In this document: positions 10,749 through 20,699 of the stretch, piece after piece
Layout of the letters: every line of letters starts with the position of its first letter
Numbering within the stretch: the first letter of the stretch is position 1
DNA from: Hysterium pulicare CBS 123377
Lineage: Eukaryota; Ascomycota; Dothideomycetes; Hysteriales; Hysteriaceae
Assembly: GCA_000467715.1 (NCBI GenBank)
Contig: AJFK01000417.1
Coordinates: 1-38,118 of the forward strand
Reading direction: 5' to 3'
Length of the DNA: 38,118 nucleotides
Notes under the pieces: model-generated
The model's input: only the letters and a program-made list of their open reading frames with translations
Databases searched by the model: none
Told to the model about the DNA's origin: nothing
Made by a program: the position numbers and the translations under genes

Positions 10749-12547
10749 ATGGCTTTATACAAGATTCTTATCACCACCGGCGTTACACTCATCTCCGCTC
10801 TCATATATTTCCTCCGCGTTGGCTACCAACAACGCTCCAAAATTAACCAGTTGCGCAAGCAAGGCATTGTGAGTCTACGTTCCTTTGGCTATGCTAATTT
10901 CTGCTAATTGCATGTGCCAATAGGCAATGCCAGCTGAGTGGAGCTGGTTTACGGGTCATCTTCTCGTCCTCCAACGCTATCTCGAGCGCCTGCCACCGGA
11001 CGCTAACGTTTATCTGGCGATGCAAGATCTAGCACGCGAACACGCTGACACTGAGATTTTCCTTTTCGACTTTTGGCCTGTCTTTGCTCCAGTATTGATG
11101 ATATTCGGTCCCGAGGCTGCCGTGCAGGTCTCGAACAAGTATAACCTTCAAAAGCCCGATAGCCAATCCAAATCTATGAAGCCAATAGTCGGAGGACCAA
11201 GCCTCATATCAATGAACAACGAGGAGTGGAAGACCTGGAGGACGCTGTTCAATACTGGGTTTAGTGCAGCGAATATGATGGACCGTGTTCCCGGCGTCGT
11301 TGATTCTGTGGAGGTGTTTTGCGATGAGCTACGCGCAAGAATGAACTCCGGACTTTTCTCTCTAGATGACCTTACTACTCGGTTGACAATGGATATTATT
11401 ACTAAGGTGACACTGTAAGTTATCGGTCTCATTTCAAACCTCACCACTAGCTAACCACAACGACAGGGATACAGATCTAAATAATCAACGTTCGGAACAT
11501 GTTCTTGCACGCTCCCTTAATACTATCATATCTTGGCATTCATTTTGGGATCCCCGTATCTTACTTAACCCACTCCGACCTTTTGTGCAGAGGTATCATG
11601 GGGAAATCGTGAATGCTTTCATCCGCAAAGAACTCGAACGACGATTCTCAGAAATGAAGCATGAGAGGTCATCTGCAGAGCCGAACCGTCCTAAGCGCGC
11701 GAAGTCTGTCATTGCTCTGGCTCTTGAAGATTACATTACTCAGAACAGTGAGAGTGAGAAAAATATCATGGAGACTACAAATCTAGATGAGCACTTCGCC
11801 CAAATTGCTGCACACCAGATCCGTCTATTCATATTTGCCGGAAACGACTCCACTTCAAGCAGTATAGTGTATGTATATCACCTTCTCTCTAAGCACCCTG
11901 ACGCTCTTTCTCGGATGCGACAAGAGCATGACGCCATTTTTGGTACCGAAAACAGCGCCGCGACCATGCTCAAAGAAAATCCAGCACTGTTAAACCAATG
12001 TCGATACACCCTCGCTATCATCAAAGAGACTCTTCGGCTCTATCCTCCAGCATCTTCACTCCGCCAAGGGTGTGCCGGGGTATCGATCACAGATAGACAA
12101 GGCAATGTCTACCCAACCGAACATTTGGGCGCAACTATCATGCACCCAGTCATTCATGTAAATCCCCGAATATGGCCACGACCTCATGACTTTCTACCAG
12201 AACGCTGGCTCGTTGAACCTGGACACGAACTGTACTCATCCCCAAATAGTGGCGCTTATCGCCCCTTCGAACAAGGGCCAAGGAACTGTATTGGCCAAAC
12301 ACTTGTCTACAATGAAATGCGCATTGTTATGGTCTTGACGGGCAGGGCTTTTGATATCACACCTGCGTATGATGAATGGGATGCCATGAAGCTGGCCAAC
12401 GAGGGCATATTAAAGAAAATGACTCGGAGGATAGGGTTGAGAAAAGAAACGGCCAAAAAAGTGAACGGTGAGAGGGCTTATCAAACATCCAGAGCTGGCG
12501 CACACCCAGCAGACGGGTATCCGTGTCGTGTAAATTTGGCGAAGTAG
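10749..12547 (+). CDS. cytochrome P450, StcS/VerB (CYP59)-like
   Basis: Three exons on the plus strand (10749-10868, 10924-11414, 11467-12547) encode 563 residues. An N-terminal membrane helix (about 5-24) is followed by WSWFTGHLLVLQRYLERLP. Further motifs are a C-helix WKTWRTLFN, the I-helix FIFAGNDSTSSS (a classic acid-Thr type), the K-helix IIKETLRLYPPAS, DFLPERWLVEPG, and the haem loop PFEQGPRNCIGQTL with ligand C478. The motif set and the FSLDDLTTRLTMDII segment resemble, from memory, the sterigmatocystin/aflatoxin P450s StcS and VerB. No other part of that pathway is present, so the likeness is to a P450 family and does not show a product. Introns of 55 and 52 bp have good consensus sites. 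It is convergent with the cysteine-less P450-like gene downstream, whose stop lies 389 bp away. Confidence 0.92.
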
Positions 12548-12936
12548 TCATGAAACGTGATGAATGTAGCAGACGTTGAGAACACACTTCAAGGAGAGAT
12601 GAGAAAGCCATGTCGCTCTTTCGAGTACTTTTTATGCTAGGCAATTTCTAAAGGACCAATCTAAAATTAATTTTGCTGTCCATCAAGCTGTGATTTTCAT
12701 GTCACGTAGTTCAGTTGTTTATGAATGTATGTGTATGGATTAGGAAAAAATTAGAAATCATTGGCAAATTATACACATGTCCGTTAATGTGATTGTCCCT
12801 AAACTTTTATTCGAGTCGTAACGACGAAACACAGGGCCGTAGGCGTAAGGACCTCAGTATCAGTATACTGTGAACAGTTGAGTCAGGTGATTCGGTTTAG
12901 AATTTCGTACCCGCGGTCGTTGCTAATCCATCAACC
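12548..12936. other. convergent intergenic, 3' ends of two P450-type genes
   Basis: 389 AT-rich bp between two converging stop codons. It should hold both 3' UTRs and polyadenylation signals. Nothing coding is seen. Confidence 0.5.
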
Positions 12937-14249
12937 CTACCTACCTTTCATTACATTTTCATCCACCCGATGACTATAATCATTCCCGTTCGAACCTCTT
13001 TCCTTCAAGAAAACCGATGTGTTTGCTGCTGCTACTCCAGAAGAATCCGTGTATTGTGGACTGACATAAATGTCGAAGTTTCCCAGTATCTAAAGTAATG
13101 TTAAGAAACAAATATTATGAACAACGACGATAGCTTACCTCAAACGTGATTTTGCGTAACTGCATCTTAGTGATGTCAAAACTTGAGAGCCGAGATACGT
13201 CGTTCCCCGAAATGAGCTCCAAGTCTCTATTCATTGCAGCGAGCCGGTCCGCGTCTTCGATCATCCACCGTTCAGGCCGGAATGAATCCACGTCATTCCC
13301 GAATGTAGATGTTCTCAGACACGCTTTGTAATTGAGTCCAATAACAGTGCCAGCTGGGATCATGTAACCATGGACAATGCTTCCTGATAATGGAATTATC
13401 CTTTCTTGAAGCTTATCTAGAGGTGGGTGGAGTCGCAATGCTTCTGATATGCAAGCTTGAAGATAAGGTAAACTCTTGAGAACGGAGTCCCGAAACGGCT
13501 GCGGATCCCGATAACTTTGAAAGGCGTGATCAACTTCCTCCTGCAGCACCGACCTCACACGGGAGTCATACAAAATTGATGATAACATCTCACGTATAGA
13601 TGTTGCGCTGCTGTCCGTGTTAGCTGGTTGAGCCAGTATTCATGAAGATGTACGGAAATTGAGAATAAGTGAACGCTTACGAAATGTCCTGGGAGATACC
13701 AGTGTCTGCAAGGAGTACTGATATATGCCGATCTGTCAAAGGAAAATAGTTCGCCCTATCAACTCTCTCTTTGATATCAGAAATCCATTGATGTATATTT
13801 GCGTCCGAAGTCCTCTCAACATGCTCGTATGGGATATTGCTAAGGGGCCTCGATGGCATGTTGGACGAGTCGTGGTATTGTTCAATTTCAGAAGCCAATA
13901 TACGTCTAATGATAGCAGGATCGCTAACCATAATGTGTTTAGGTCCGATACGAGCGACCGGTCCTAAAAGGTCAATGAACTCTTCGTGAAATATCGATAC
14001 AGTATGCTAACCGAACTTTGTGTTGGCTTGATCAATGAGGTCATCGCCGTGCCCTTTTCTCTGCCACCTTAATGCGGGCCATGATGCATATTTCGGTCCG
14101 GGAATTTCAGATAGTGGGAAGTTCCAGCGGATAATTAATCGGAGGAAGAAAGCAAGTTTCACACTGACTGAAATTGTCCAGACAAAGGGTATTGCGATTG
14201 TAGCTATAATCGAGCTCAAGATAGACCCTAGGGAACCCAAACCAGTCAT
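12937..14249 (-). CDS. P450-like protein lacking the haem cysteine and the central region
   Basis: Four exons on the minus strand (14012-14249, 13700-13963, 13139-13623, 12937-13089) join in frame to 379 residues, about 120 short of a normal P450. An N-terminal membrane helix is followed by FPLSEIPGPKYASWPAL and KFGPVARIGP, as in pisatin-demethylase-like P450s. The I-helix reads ANTDSSATSIRE (168-179), ExxR is EALR (228-231) and the meander has FRPERW (282-287). The haem loop aligns without gaps to the family pattern FGxGxxxCxG but reads SGNDVSRLSS, with Leu313 where Cys should be and the flanking Phe and Gly lost. It continues KMQLRKITFEILGNFDIYVS to a stop at 12937. The segment between the first beta region and the I-helix (normally helices B to H) is largely missing, and the introns (48, 76 and 49 bp) are too small to hide it. 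All frames and splice sites are intact, so it is either a young pseudogene or a non-haem protein with a new role. Confidence 0.75.
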
Positions 14250-14905
14250 TTTCTTATGCTTATGGTGAGCGAATTACAGAACCGAGTGAGTGTGTTAGTC
14301 TCGAGTATGAGAAAGTACTTCTCGACCTTGTTGATCGGGATGAGTTCCGTGGAAGGATGTAGTTCGAATATCCCGTCTGTAAGTTGGACTTAATCTTCCA
14401 CTTTCTGTTCAGTTGTAGCCGGTGACCTACTCTATGTTTAGATATTTGCAAATAAAGTATTTCAGTCGGCCTCAGCTTTGGCCATGCAAAGAATCATCCA
14501 GAAGGTTGCCTACAATCAACAATTGATTAAAGCGGACATGTATTGCTCTCGTCATGCTAAAAGGGCTGCATATTGGGGGCTGATAGGGACTGCAACCCAA
14601 TGACGCATAGTGGATGTGCGTTTGATAAACCTCTGGTAAGGGATGGGGGCGGCTATTTGGTGCTTCATAGATTACTGTTCTGCAACGCCGCTCTCGGAAA
14701 CCGACTCTGCGCATTTACTACGCCTCATGCATGTGCCATATTAATACACCCATCATTCTCAAACATCATGTTTGTGTAACTGGGGCCGTTGATTTCTTCT
14801 ATATCTTATCCTTTCACGGCTTCAGCCTTTGGGTAACGCTATCTACCGTCCCTCGTCACATACAACACTTACTTACATTTCACACTATTCTGTACGTTTA
14901 GCAAC
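14250..14905. other. divergent intergenic
   Basis: About 660 bp between the starts of the cysteine-less P450-like gene (minus) and the rhodopsin-like gene (plus). Both promoters must lie here. A small plus-strand frame at 14573-14779 has no recognisable family. Confidence 0.45.
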
Positions 14906-16387
14906 ATGGCAGGAGAAGATCTACCGAGGTGGATGTGGGCATTGGCGGATGATTATCCTTTTTCTGCACCTCCACCCGTAAGTTGTGAATTCATAACGAG
15001 ATTCCGTACTCATCTTCAAAAGGGTGTGACTCCAAACTTCGAAAACCCTAAGTTAATAGGGTATCATTCCATATCGATTGCTTGTAGCGCATGCATCGCT
15101 TTGCTGGTTCTATTTAGCGGAATCCGGTTTTACGCTAAAATTCGACTCATCCGCAAGACGAGCATTGATGACTGTAAGCCCGATGGTGAATTTTTGAAAG
15201 AAGCATCTGACAACTTGTAGATTTGTTTGTGATCAGCTTGGTAAATCTCCATCAGTCAAAATAAGGGAGCGGGCTACTAACAGACTTCAGCTGATGCTCT
15301 TGCTGCATCTGTGTTTATATTTGTACCGTAAGAAACACTCCTATTATATCTGGCTGGACCAACTCAAAATGTTGCAGTGGACAATAACGGCGCATACGGC
15401 TACCATGCCTGGGATTTCAAAGTCCGACAGTTAACGAAACCCATACTTGTAGTATGATTCTATCACAGCACTTTGCATTCGCTGTCCCGCTGACGTCGGT
15501 TAGATCACGTTCTTCCACAGCATCTTGCTGCCAATTACAACCTGGCTGATCAAAGTGACGCTCCTGTGCCTCATATTGTCTGCTTTTCGGCCTGTAAAAT
15601 GGCTCCGATATCTTTGTTACGCAGGCATCGTTATGACTTTTGCTTATTACGTTTCGTATTTCTCCATGGTCGTTTCAGCGTGTCATCCTCGAGGGGGTGT
15701 AGATCGAATTTCCTTTCTAGCCGGTATGGCTAGTAAGTCATGCGCGGGTAAGAACAGTATCCTTCAAGTTACTAGCGTTACTACAGGCGTTTTAAACGTT
15801 TTGAGCGATCTTTACATCTTAGTGATTCCACTCCCCGCTGTAGCCAAGTTGCATATATCGCGAAAAAGGAAAATGGGTGTCTACTTGATATTTTCAGCTG
15901 GTGGAATGTAAGTCCTTCGATGCATTTCTGAAATCTAGATTGCTTATATGAATAGGGCTTGTATCATGAGCATTCTCTCCCTAGTTTTCCGATGCCGATT
16001 GTACGGATCTCACGACCTCACCGTCGATGATATTCCTCCTATGGCAACTAAGTATGTATATACAACTACCCTTTTTAGAGTTATCGCAACACTTACGGAC
16101 TTATTAGTATGGTGGAACTTTCGGTTGGGTTGGTCGTCACCTGCATAGCACCGGCTTCAAAAGTCTTCCGCTACTTTATCAGCAAAAAGTATCCGTCTTT
16201 GTTGACACACGGTACCGATCAAACTGAACCTCCCGAAAGAATCCCCAAGATGGCACCAAAGAAGAGACATTTTCCCGGTGGCTTATCCGAGCTCGATTCC
16301 ATGAAAACATTTGGTACTTCTACTGAATCCGAAACTTCGAAGGATTCCACCTCCGTGCATAATGTCACTACGAATACTTCAATTTAG
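14906..16387 (+). CDS. fungal rhodopsin-like (PTH11/SAT4-type) membrane protein, frame problem at helix 2
   Basis: Exons on the plus strand: 14906-15173, 15378-15451, 15504-15907, 15956-16051 and 16108-16387. These five alone join in frame to 373 residues. Helix 1 (SISIACSACIALLVLFSG) is followed by TSIDD, then NGAYGYHAWDFKV, the helix pair from ITFFHSILLPITTWLIKVT, CHPRGG, VLNVLSDLYILVIPLPAVAK, and a last helix VELSVGLVVTCIAPASKVF. This is the fungal rhodopsin-domain pattern. Helix 2 is expected after TSIDD and appears to be coded at 15291-15327, which has a branch-like TACTAAC before it and a GTAAGA donor after it. That exon is 37 bp, so including it breaks the frame. Either one base has been gained, or exon 2 is skipped and the product lacks helix 2. 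Some members of the group sense host or surface cues. The role here is unknown. Confidence 0.7.
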
Positions 16388-16795
16388 CTATCTCTACTAC
16401 CAATTGTCGAATGGAGGGCATTAAAGTTGTCTCTCGGTTGGGATATAGCAACTACCTGAGGACTAAATAGTTGACTGGGGGGGATTTGCTTAAAACACCT
16501 GGAATTGCTGGCATCAGGAAACAATTTGGCATTCTCAGTTCACATACTTTAGCTACAACCAAACACTTCACGCCATCTTTTCCCTATGCACTTTTTCCTC
16601 CTGATAGTGTTGTCTGAACCTCAGTTCAGACCAGATGAAAGCCGGTTGCAACCATCCCAAGTCTATTTATACCTTACTTGCAAATTTTTCAATGGCTCAC
16701 TGAGTATTTGAACCCTTATCAGATTTTGGAGAAGGCAGCAATTACACGGTGACACTTTCTAATCGTCTTTGTTTATCAAAGGTGTCAGTTGGTCT

Positions 16796-16973
16796 CATGT
16801 CGCGAAAGTCTTATCCTTGCCTCTGCAAATCCTTGTTCCAATATTTCTTCGGCATTCGTTGGTTCCCAATGGCGCGGTATCGCTTGGGAGTTTAATATAA
16901 AGAATGCGGCACAGTCGCACAGAAAATCCTACAGCCATGTCCTCGAAATCTTATCCTTGTCCCTTGCAAATCC
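16796..16973 (+). repeat. imperfect direct repeat (two ~37-bp copies, 140 bp apart)
   Basis: Copies at 16796-16832 and 16936-16973 share CATGTC, then CGAAA, TCTTATCCTTG and TTGCAAATCC or a close form. Each contains an ATG opening a short peptide: MSRKSYPCLCK at 16797-16895 and MSSKSYPCPLQ at 16937-17005. They could be duplicated upstream ORFs of the MFS gene, or duplicated regulatory sequence. The change from Cys-Lys to Pro-Leu comes from a one-base length difference. Confidence 0.6.
16895..16902 (+). promoter_or_regulatory. TATA-like box, MFS gene
   Basis: ATATAAAG lies 235 bp before the MFS start codon and about 35 bp before the second short upstream ORF. If it is used, that ORF would lie at the very start of the 5' leader. 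This is a motif match only. Confidence 0.35.
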
Positions 16974-17136
16974 GACAGTTAGGACTTCGATATTGCCTCC
17001 CCTAATTCATGCGGAGCTTACCTACCTCAGCCTTCTATGTCCTTACAAATAATGGTAGGGTTCAGGCTGGCCCGTAAGTGATCTTTTACATCGCTTCCTA
17101 TTTTCTTGACTGCCTCCCAACGTCTGAACTATCATA

Positions 17137-18792
17137 ATGTCGCCCAATCCTTCTGGGATCGAAAAACCTCAAGAACCTGCAGTGGATTCAGTCACTCACG
17201 AAGAATCTAAATCCAAGGGCGTACCATTCTGGCTGGTAATTTCGTCATTATGTTTGATTGCCTTTACCGCTTCACTCGATGGGTCAATCATAGCAATTGC
17301 TCTTCCGCAAATATCTGCTGAACTGTCTACTGGAGACAAATACGTCGAAATCGCCAACTCATTTGTTCTCGCCCAAACAGTCATCCAGCCTGCATACGCT
17401 CAGCTATGCAATATATTCGGTCGTCGTTATCCTATGATTATTACTGTCATCATATTTGCCCTCGGTAGCGGCATTGCCGGAGGAGCGAATTCCACTGCTA
17501 CCCTAATCGCGGGCCGGACAGTACAGGGCCTTGGTGCTGGTGGAATTATGCTCTTGGTGGAACTCATCGTTTGTGATTTGGTTCCCTTGAGAGAGAGAGG
17601 GACATACCTAGGCATTGTGCTGTCGACGGCTGCGGCTGGAGCTATTGTGGGGCCAGTAGTTGGCGGTGCGCTGGCAGAGAAAAATTGGAGATGGTGCTTT
17701 TTTCTGAATCTCCCAATCTGTGGAATTGTTCTTCCTGTCATGGTCTTTTATCTTCGTATTCGCCATCATAAGGTTACTTGGTCTCAAGTGGTTACACGCG
17801 TCGACTGGACTGGAAATGTCATATTCATCGGATCCTTTTGCGCTCTACTCCTCGGCTTGGTCTTCGGCGGAACACTCTTTCCGTGGTCTTCATGGAGAGT
17901 CATAACTCCAATCGTCGTTGGCTGTCTGGGATGGGTGGGATTCCACGTGTACGAAAGGGCTTGCAAAAACCCTTGCGTTCCGCCACACGTCTTTGGGAAC
18001 CGCACCTCTGTGGCTGCTTTCTATATGATTTTCGTTACTTCTATGTTATTGCAATGGGTTTGCTTCTTCTGGCCTGTATACTTTCTTGCGGTACGAGGCA
18101 AATCGCTCATGCGAACAGGCGTCGACTTCATGCCTTTCATGTTTCTACTCATTCCAGGGTCCGCAGTTGCAGGAATCATCCTTTCTAAAACTGGACGATA
18201 CCGTCGCTTACATCTACTTGGATTCATCCTCAGCACCCTAGGACCCGGATTGAACACAATGCTGTCGGCTCATACCAAGACCGCCATCTGGGCCATCTTC
18301 CAAATCATTGACGCCGCAGGCCGAGCTCTTATACTACCAACCACACTCCCAGCTATACTAGCATCTCTTTCAGAGGAGGACGTAGCCGCAGCTACGGGTG
18401 TGTACTCATTCTTGCGCAGCTTCGGATATGTGTGGGGAATTACCATACCAGGGATCATTTTTAACAATCAATTCAGCAAGAACTCCTTCAAGATAACAGA
18501 TGCCACTGTCCGGGAAACTCTGAGTGACGGCCGGGCGTACCAATTTGCCAGCGGGTCATATATTTGGTCTTTAAGCCCTGATGTGCAAGCACAAGTCATC
18601 GATGTATATCTGGATTCACTTAAATTTGTTTGGCTCGGTGCTGTTGGGTTCGGGGCCTCGGGTTTGATTGCAGTGCTTTTGGAGAAACATGTGCCGCTAC
18701 GGACAAATCTTGAAACGCAATATGGCCTCGAGGCTGCAAAGAAGACGACCGACGCGGAGTCCGGAAACACAAAAATAGCGGAGGTGTCGTGA
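17137..18792 (+). CDS. MFS drug:H+ antiporter-like exporter (DHA2, 14 helices)
   Basis: Single exon, 551 residues, ATG at 17137. A hydrophilic cytosolic N-terminus (1-27) is followed by about 14 hydrophobic segments. DHA2-type motifs are LDGSIIAIALPQIS in helix 1, LCNIFGRR in the helix 2-3 loop (motif A), LIAGRTVQGLGAGGI in helix 4, and GAIVGPVVGGALAEKNWRWC in helix 5 (motif C, antiporter-type, followed by the typical NWRW..F.N.P). The protein should sit in the plasma or vesicle membrane and export a small hydrophobic compound using the proton gradient. Between P450 genes, it would fit export or self-protection for a cluster product. That link is inference from position. The intronless structure contrasts with the neighbouring P450 genes. 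Confidence 0.93.
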   Translation: MSPNPSGIEKPQEPAVDSVTHEESKSKGVPFWLVISSLCLIAFTASLDGSIIAIALPQISAELSTGDKYVEIANSFVLAQTVIQPAYAQLCNIFGRRYPMIITVIIFALGSGIAGGANSTATLIAGRTVQGLGAGGIMLLVELIVCDLVPLRERGTYLGIVLSTAAAGAIVGPVVGGALAEKNWRWCFFLNLPICGIVLPVMVFYLRIRHHKVTWSQVVTRVDWTGNVIFIGSFCALLLGLVFGGTLFPWSSWRVITPIVVGCLGWVGFHVYERACKNPCVPPHVFGNRTSVAAFYMIFVTSMLLQWVCFFWPVYFLAVRGKSLMRTGVDFMPFMFLLIPGSAVAGIILSKTGRYRRLHLLGFILSTLGPGLNTMLSAHTKTAIWAIFQIIDAAGRALILPTTLPAILASLSEEDVAAATGVYSFLRSFGYVWGITIPGIIFNNQFSKNSFKITDATVRETLSDGRAYQFASGSYIWSLSPDVQAQVIDVYLDSLKFVWLGAVGFGASGLIAVLLEKHVPLRTNLETQYGLEAAKKTTDAESGNTKIAEVS

Positions 18793-20699
18793 TACAATAT
18801 ACTATACTACCATCATACGATTTCCGAATAGCAGGATTCTTTCTGTGGCCGAATTCTAGGCTCCCAATTTGCTCAATATACCTTAGGTGATCGGCAACCA
18901 GTCTTCTTACTCCAAGTCAAACGTTTAGCAACTGATCTGAAGATTCAAGGTGCGGCTTTGGTTCCGCATCGATTATGCTGGAATGCGCCCAGTTACATGA
19001 TATTGAACAATTTATCCATCTAAATACTTGATAGGCTTTTAACGCCAATCTCTTAAAAGAGAACTGTCTCTTGGTATTACTATCAAAGCTTTGCTGTGCT
19101 TCATTGAACCTCGAAAATCTGTAATTCCTCGAGAATACGTTGCCCTCGACCATCGGGTATCCTTCCGAAAATTTCAGCGGGTTCCATTAGACGCCCTTCC
19201 TTCCGCTGCAAGGTTTCCATACCATGTGCTTCAGAAGAATGCACGTCCGACTCACTCATGATGGTTACCGACTCATAGTCCCCACCCCAATTCACCAAAA
19301 AGAGAAATCTTCAACCTCAGCCCCCAAAGTTTAGATATGCGTAAGTATCCAATAGAAGGCAATAGCAGGGAATTGCTCCATTTGAAGAAATAACTCAGGG
19401 ACCCTAGGTTTGGTGGAAAAGTGGTTCCCGATTGAGCGGCTTCACCGGAATGACAAGGATGTGATACAAATATGAAGTTTACTTTGGGCTAAAAGAGCAG
19501 GGATTGCGGGGATGAAGGACGCATCCCTCAAGAACAGCAGATCGGCAGCGAAGGAATCGTCTGTTGAACGTCCAATCGTTGAAAGTGAAGATTAAGTGCT
19601 GTGCCTCAATCAGTGTTGAAATACACAGCATAAGTGCTCGGGTTATGACAACCAATCAGATTAGCCGGAACCAGGTTCTCCTGTCCAGAAACAGCAGCTC
19701 GTAGTTCGAAAAGCTGTGAACCCAAGAGTTCAGCCCTTTATGGACCAGAATAAGTTTTCAAGGATATTGAAGATCCTTTTGCAAGGTTGACTTTCGAGTA
19801 TTTCCCCGCGTCTAGGCGGTTCGCTGAAGTTGAAACAGAGCGGCCAAGATCGCAGTATTTCATACTTAGCGGCATGCATATGCATCAAAACCCTTGTCAT
19901 TTGATACTCATATACTCGGCATGTCAATGAGATGCGGTGCTGTGCCGCAATATTAATGGTTCCCACTCCCTAAGACCGATAATGATGGTCAATTCCCTAA
20001 GAATGCGGCCAAAAGTCCTGCTGTGGATGTCATAAGCTCAAGGTTCTCTGAGTACCAATACACTGGATCACTCATGTACTACGTCAAGATTTCGCGGCAG
20101 AAGAGTGCCACTCAAGCCCATGTTGACCGCGTTTGCCTCCTTTGCCTTTTCCACGTCCCATCTTATGGTAACATTTCAATATTCTGAGTAGCCTAACGTG
20201 TCACTAATAGCGGTGCAATACATAAACCGTCAGAAAGAACATATCTTGGGGGTGGTTTGTCTACTGTTCAGCCGCAGTTTGACATGGATTAATTCTTTCG
20301 GTGAACGAGATTTAATGATGCCCAACATATCGAGTACGTCAAATACGAGGATTGTTGGACTTACACCAGTTTTTAATTGAGACGTCAAGATACAAGTTCT
20401 GGCAATTAGCAATTTCGAACGACTGTCCCAACTCACTTACCGTTCGCGAAATAACGTGGTGTAGTTGTTATTTAATCAATAAAGGCGCAGCAAGTCAAAG
20501 AATAGTGTTAATGCCTAGACGAAATTACCGCTAATTCTTATCCCTGGTCATAGTGACGGCCCGAAGTGCAGTATGGGACGCATACAACCTGTCTTGCGAA
20601 CAGCGAAAAGATGATAAACAATCTAGCAGATTCTCGTCGCATATAGTTTCGCGCCTTATCGACCTAATCTTGGTCATTGTTAAATAGATACACGGAAAT
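18793..20699. other. 1.9 kb intergenic, nothing recognised
   Basis: Several frames of 60-80 codons occur on both strands, but none shows a family motif or joins to a neighbour by consensus introns. A hydrophilic minus-strand frame at 19101-19298 is the least random-looking, but it lacks an ATG at its opening. The right end holds the promoter of the P450 at 20700. Confidence 0.4.

Larger units (their letters stand above)
16388..17136. promoter_or_regulatory. MFS gene upstream region
   Basis: About 750 bp before the MFS start. It carries an imperfect direct repeat with 140-bp spacing and a TATA-like ATATAAAG at 16895-16902, both annotated separately. No other gene was seen. Confidence 0.5.

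Noticed and set aside
10749-12547. Calling the region an aflatoxin or sterigmatocystin cluster because of the StcS/VerB-like P450
   Set aside because: A single P450 of that family is not evidence for the pathway. No polyketide synthase or other pathway gene is present.
13139-13623. Possibility that the missing haem cysteine is hidden by a wrong splice choice
   Set aside because: The family pattern aligns without gaps through LELISGNDVSRLSSFDITK to the next exon, and the flanking introns (13090-13138 and 13624-13699) contain no in-frame FGxGxxxC sequence.
17427-18797. Several minus-strand frames opposite the MFS gene
   Set aside because: They are antisense shadows of a strongly supported coding region and show no motifs of their own.
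19101-19298. Hydrophilic 65-codon minus-strand frame
   Set aside because: It opens on a non-ATG codon, matches nothing I recognise and has no upstream exon.
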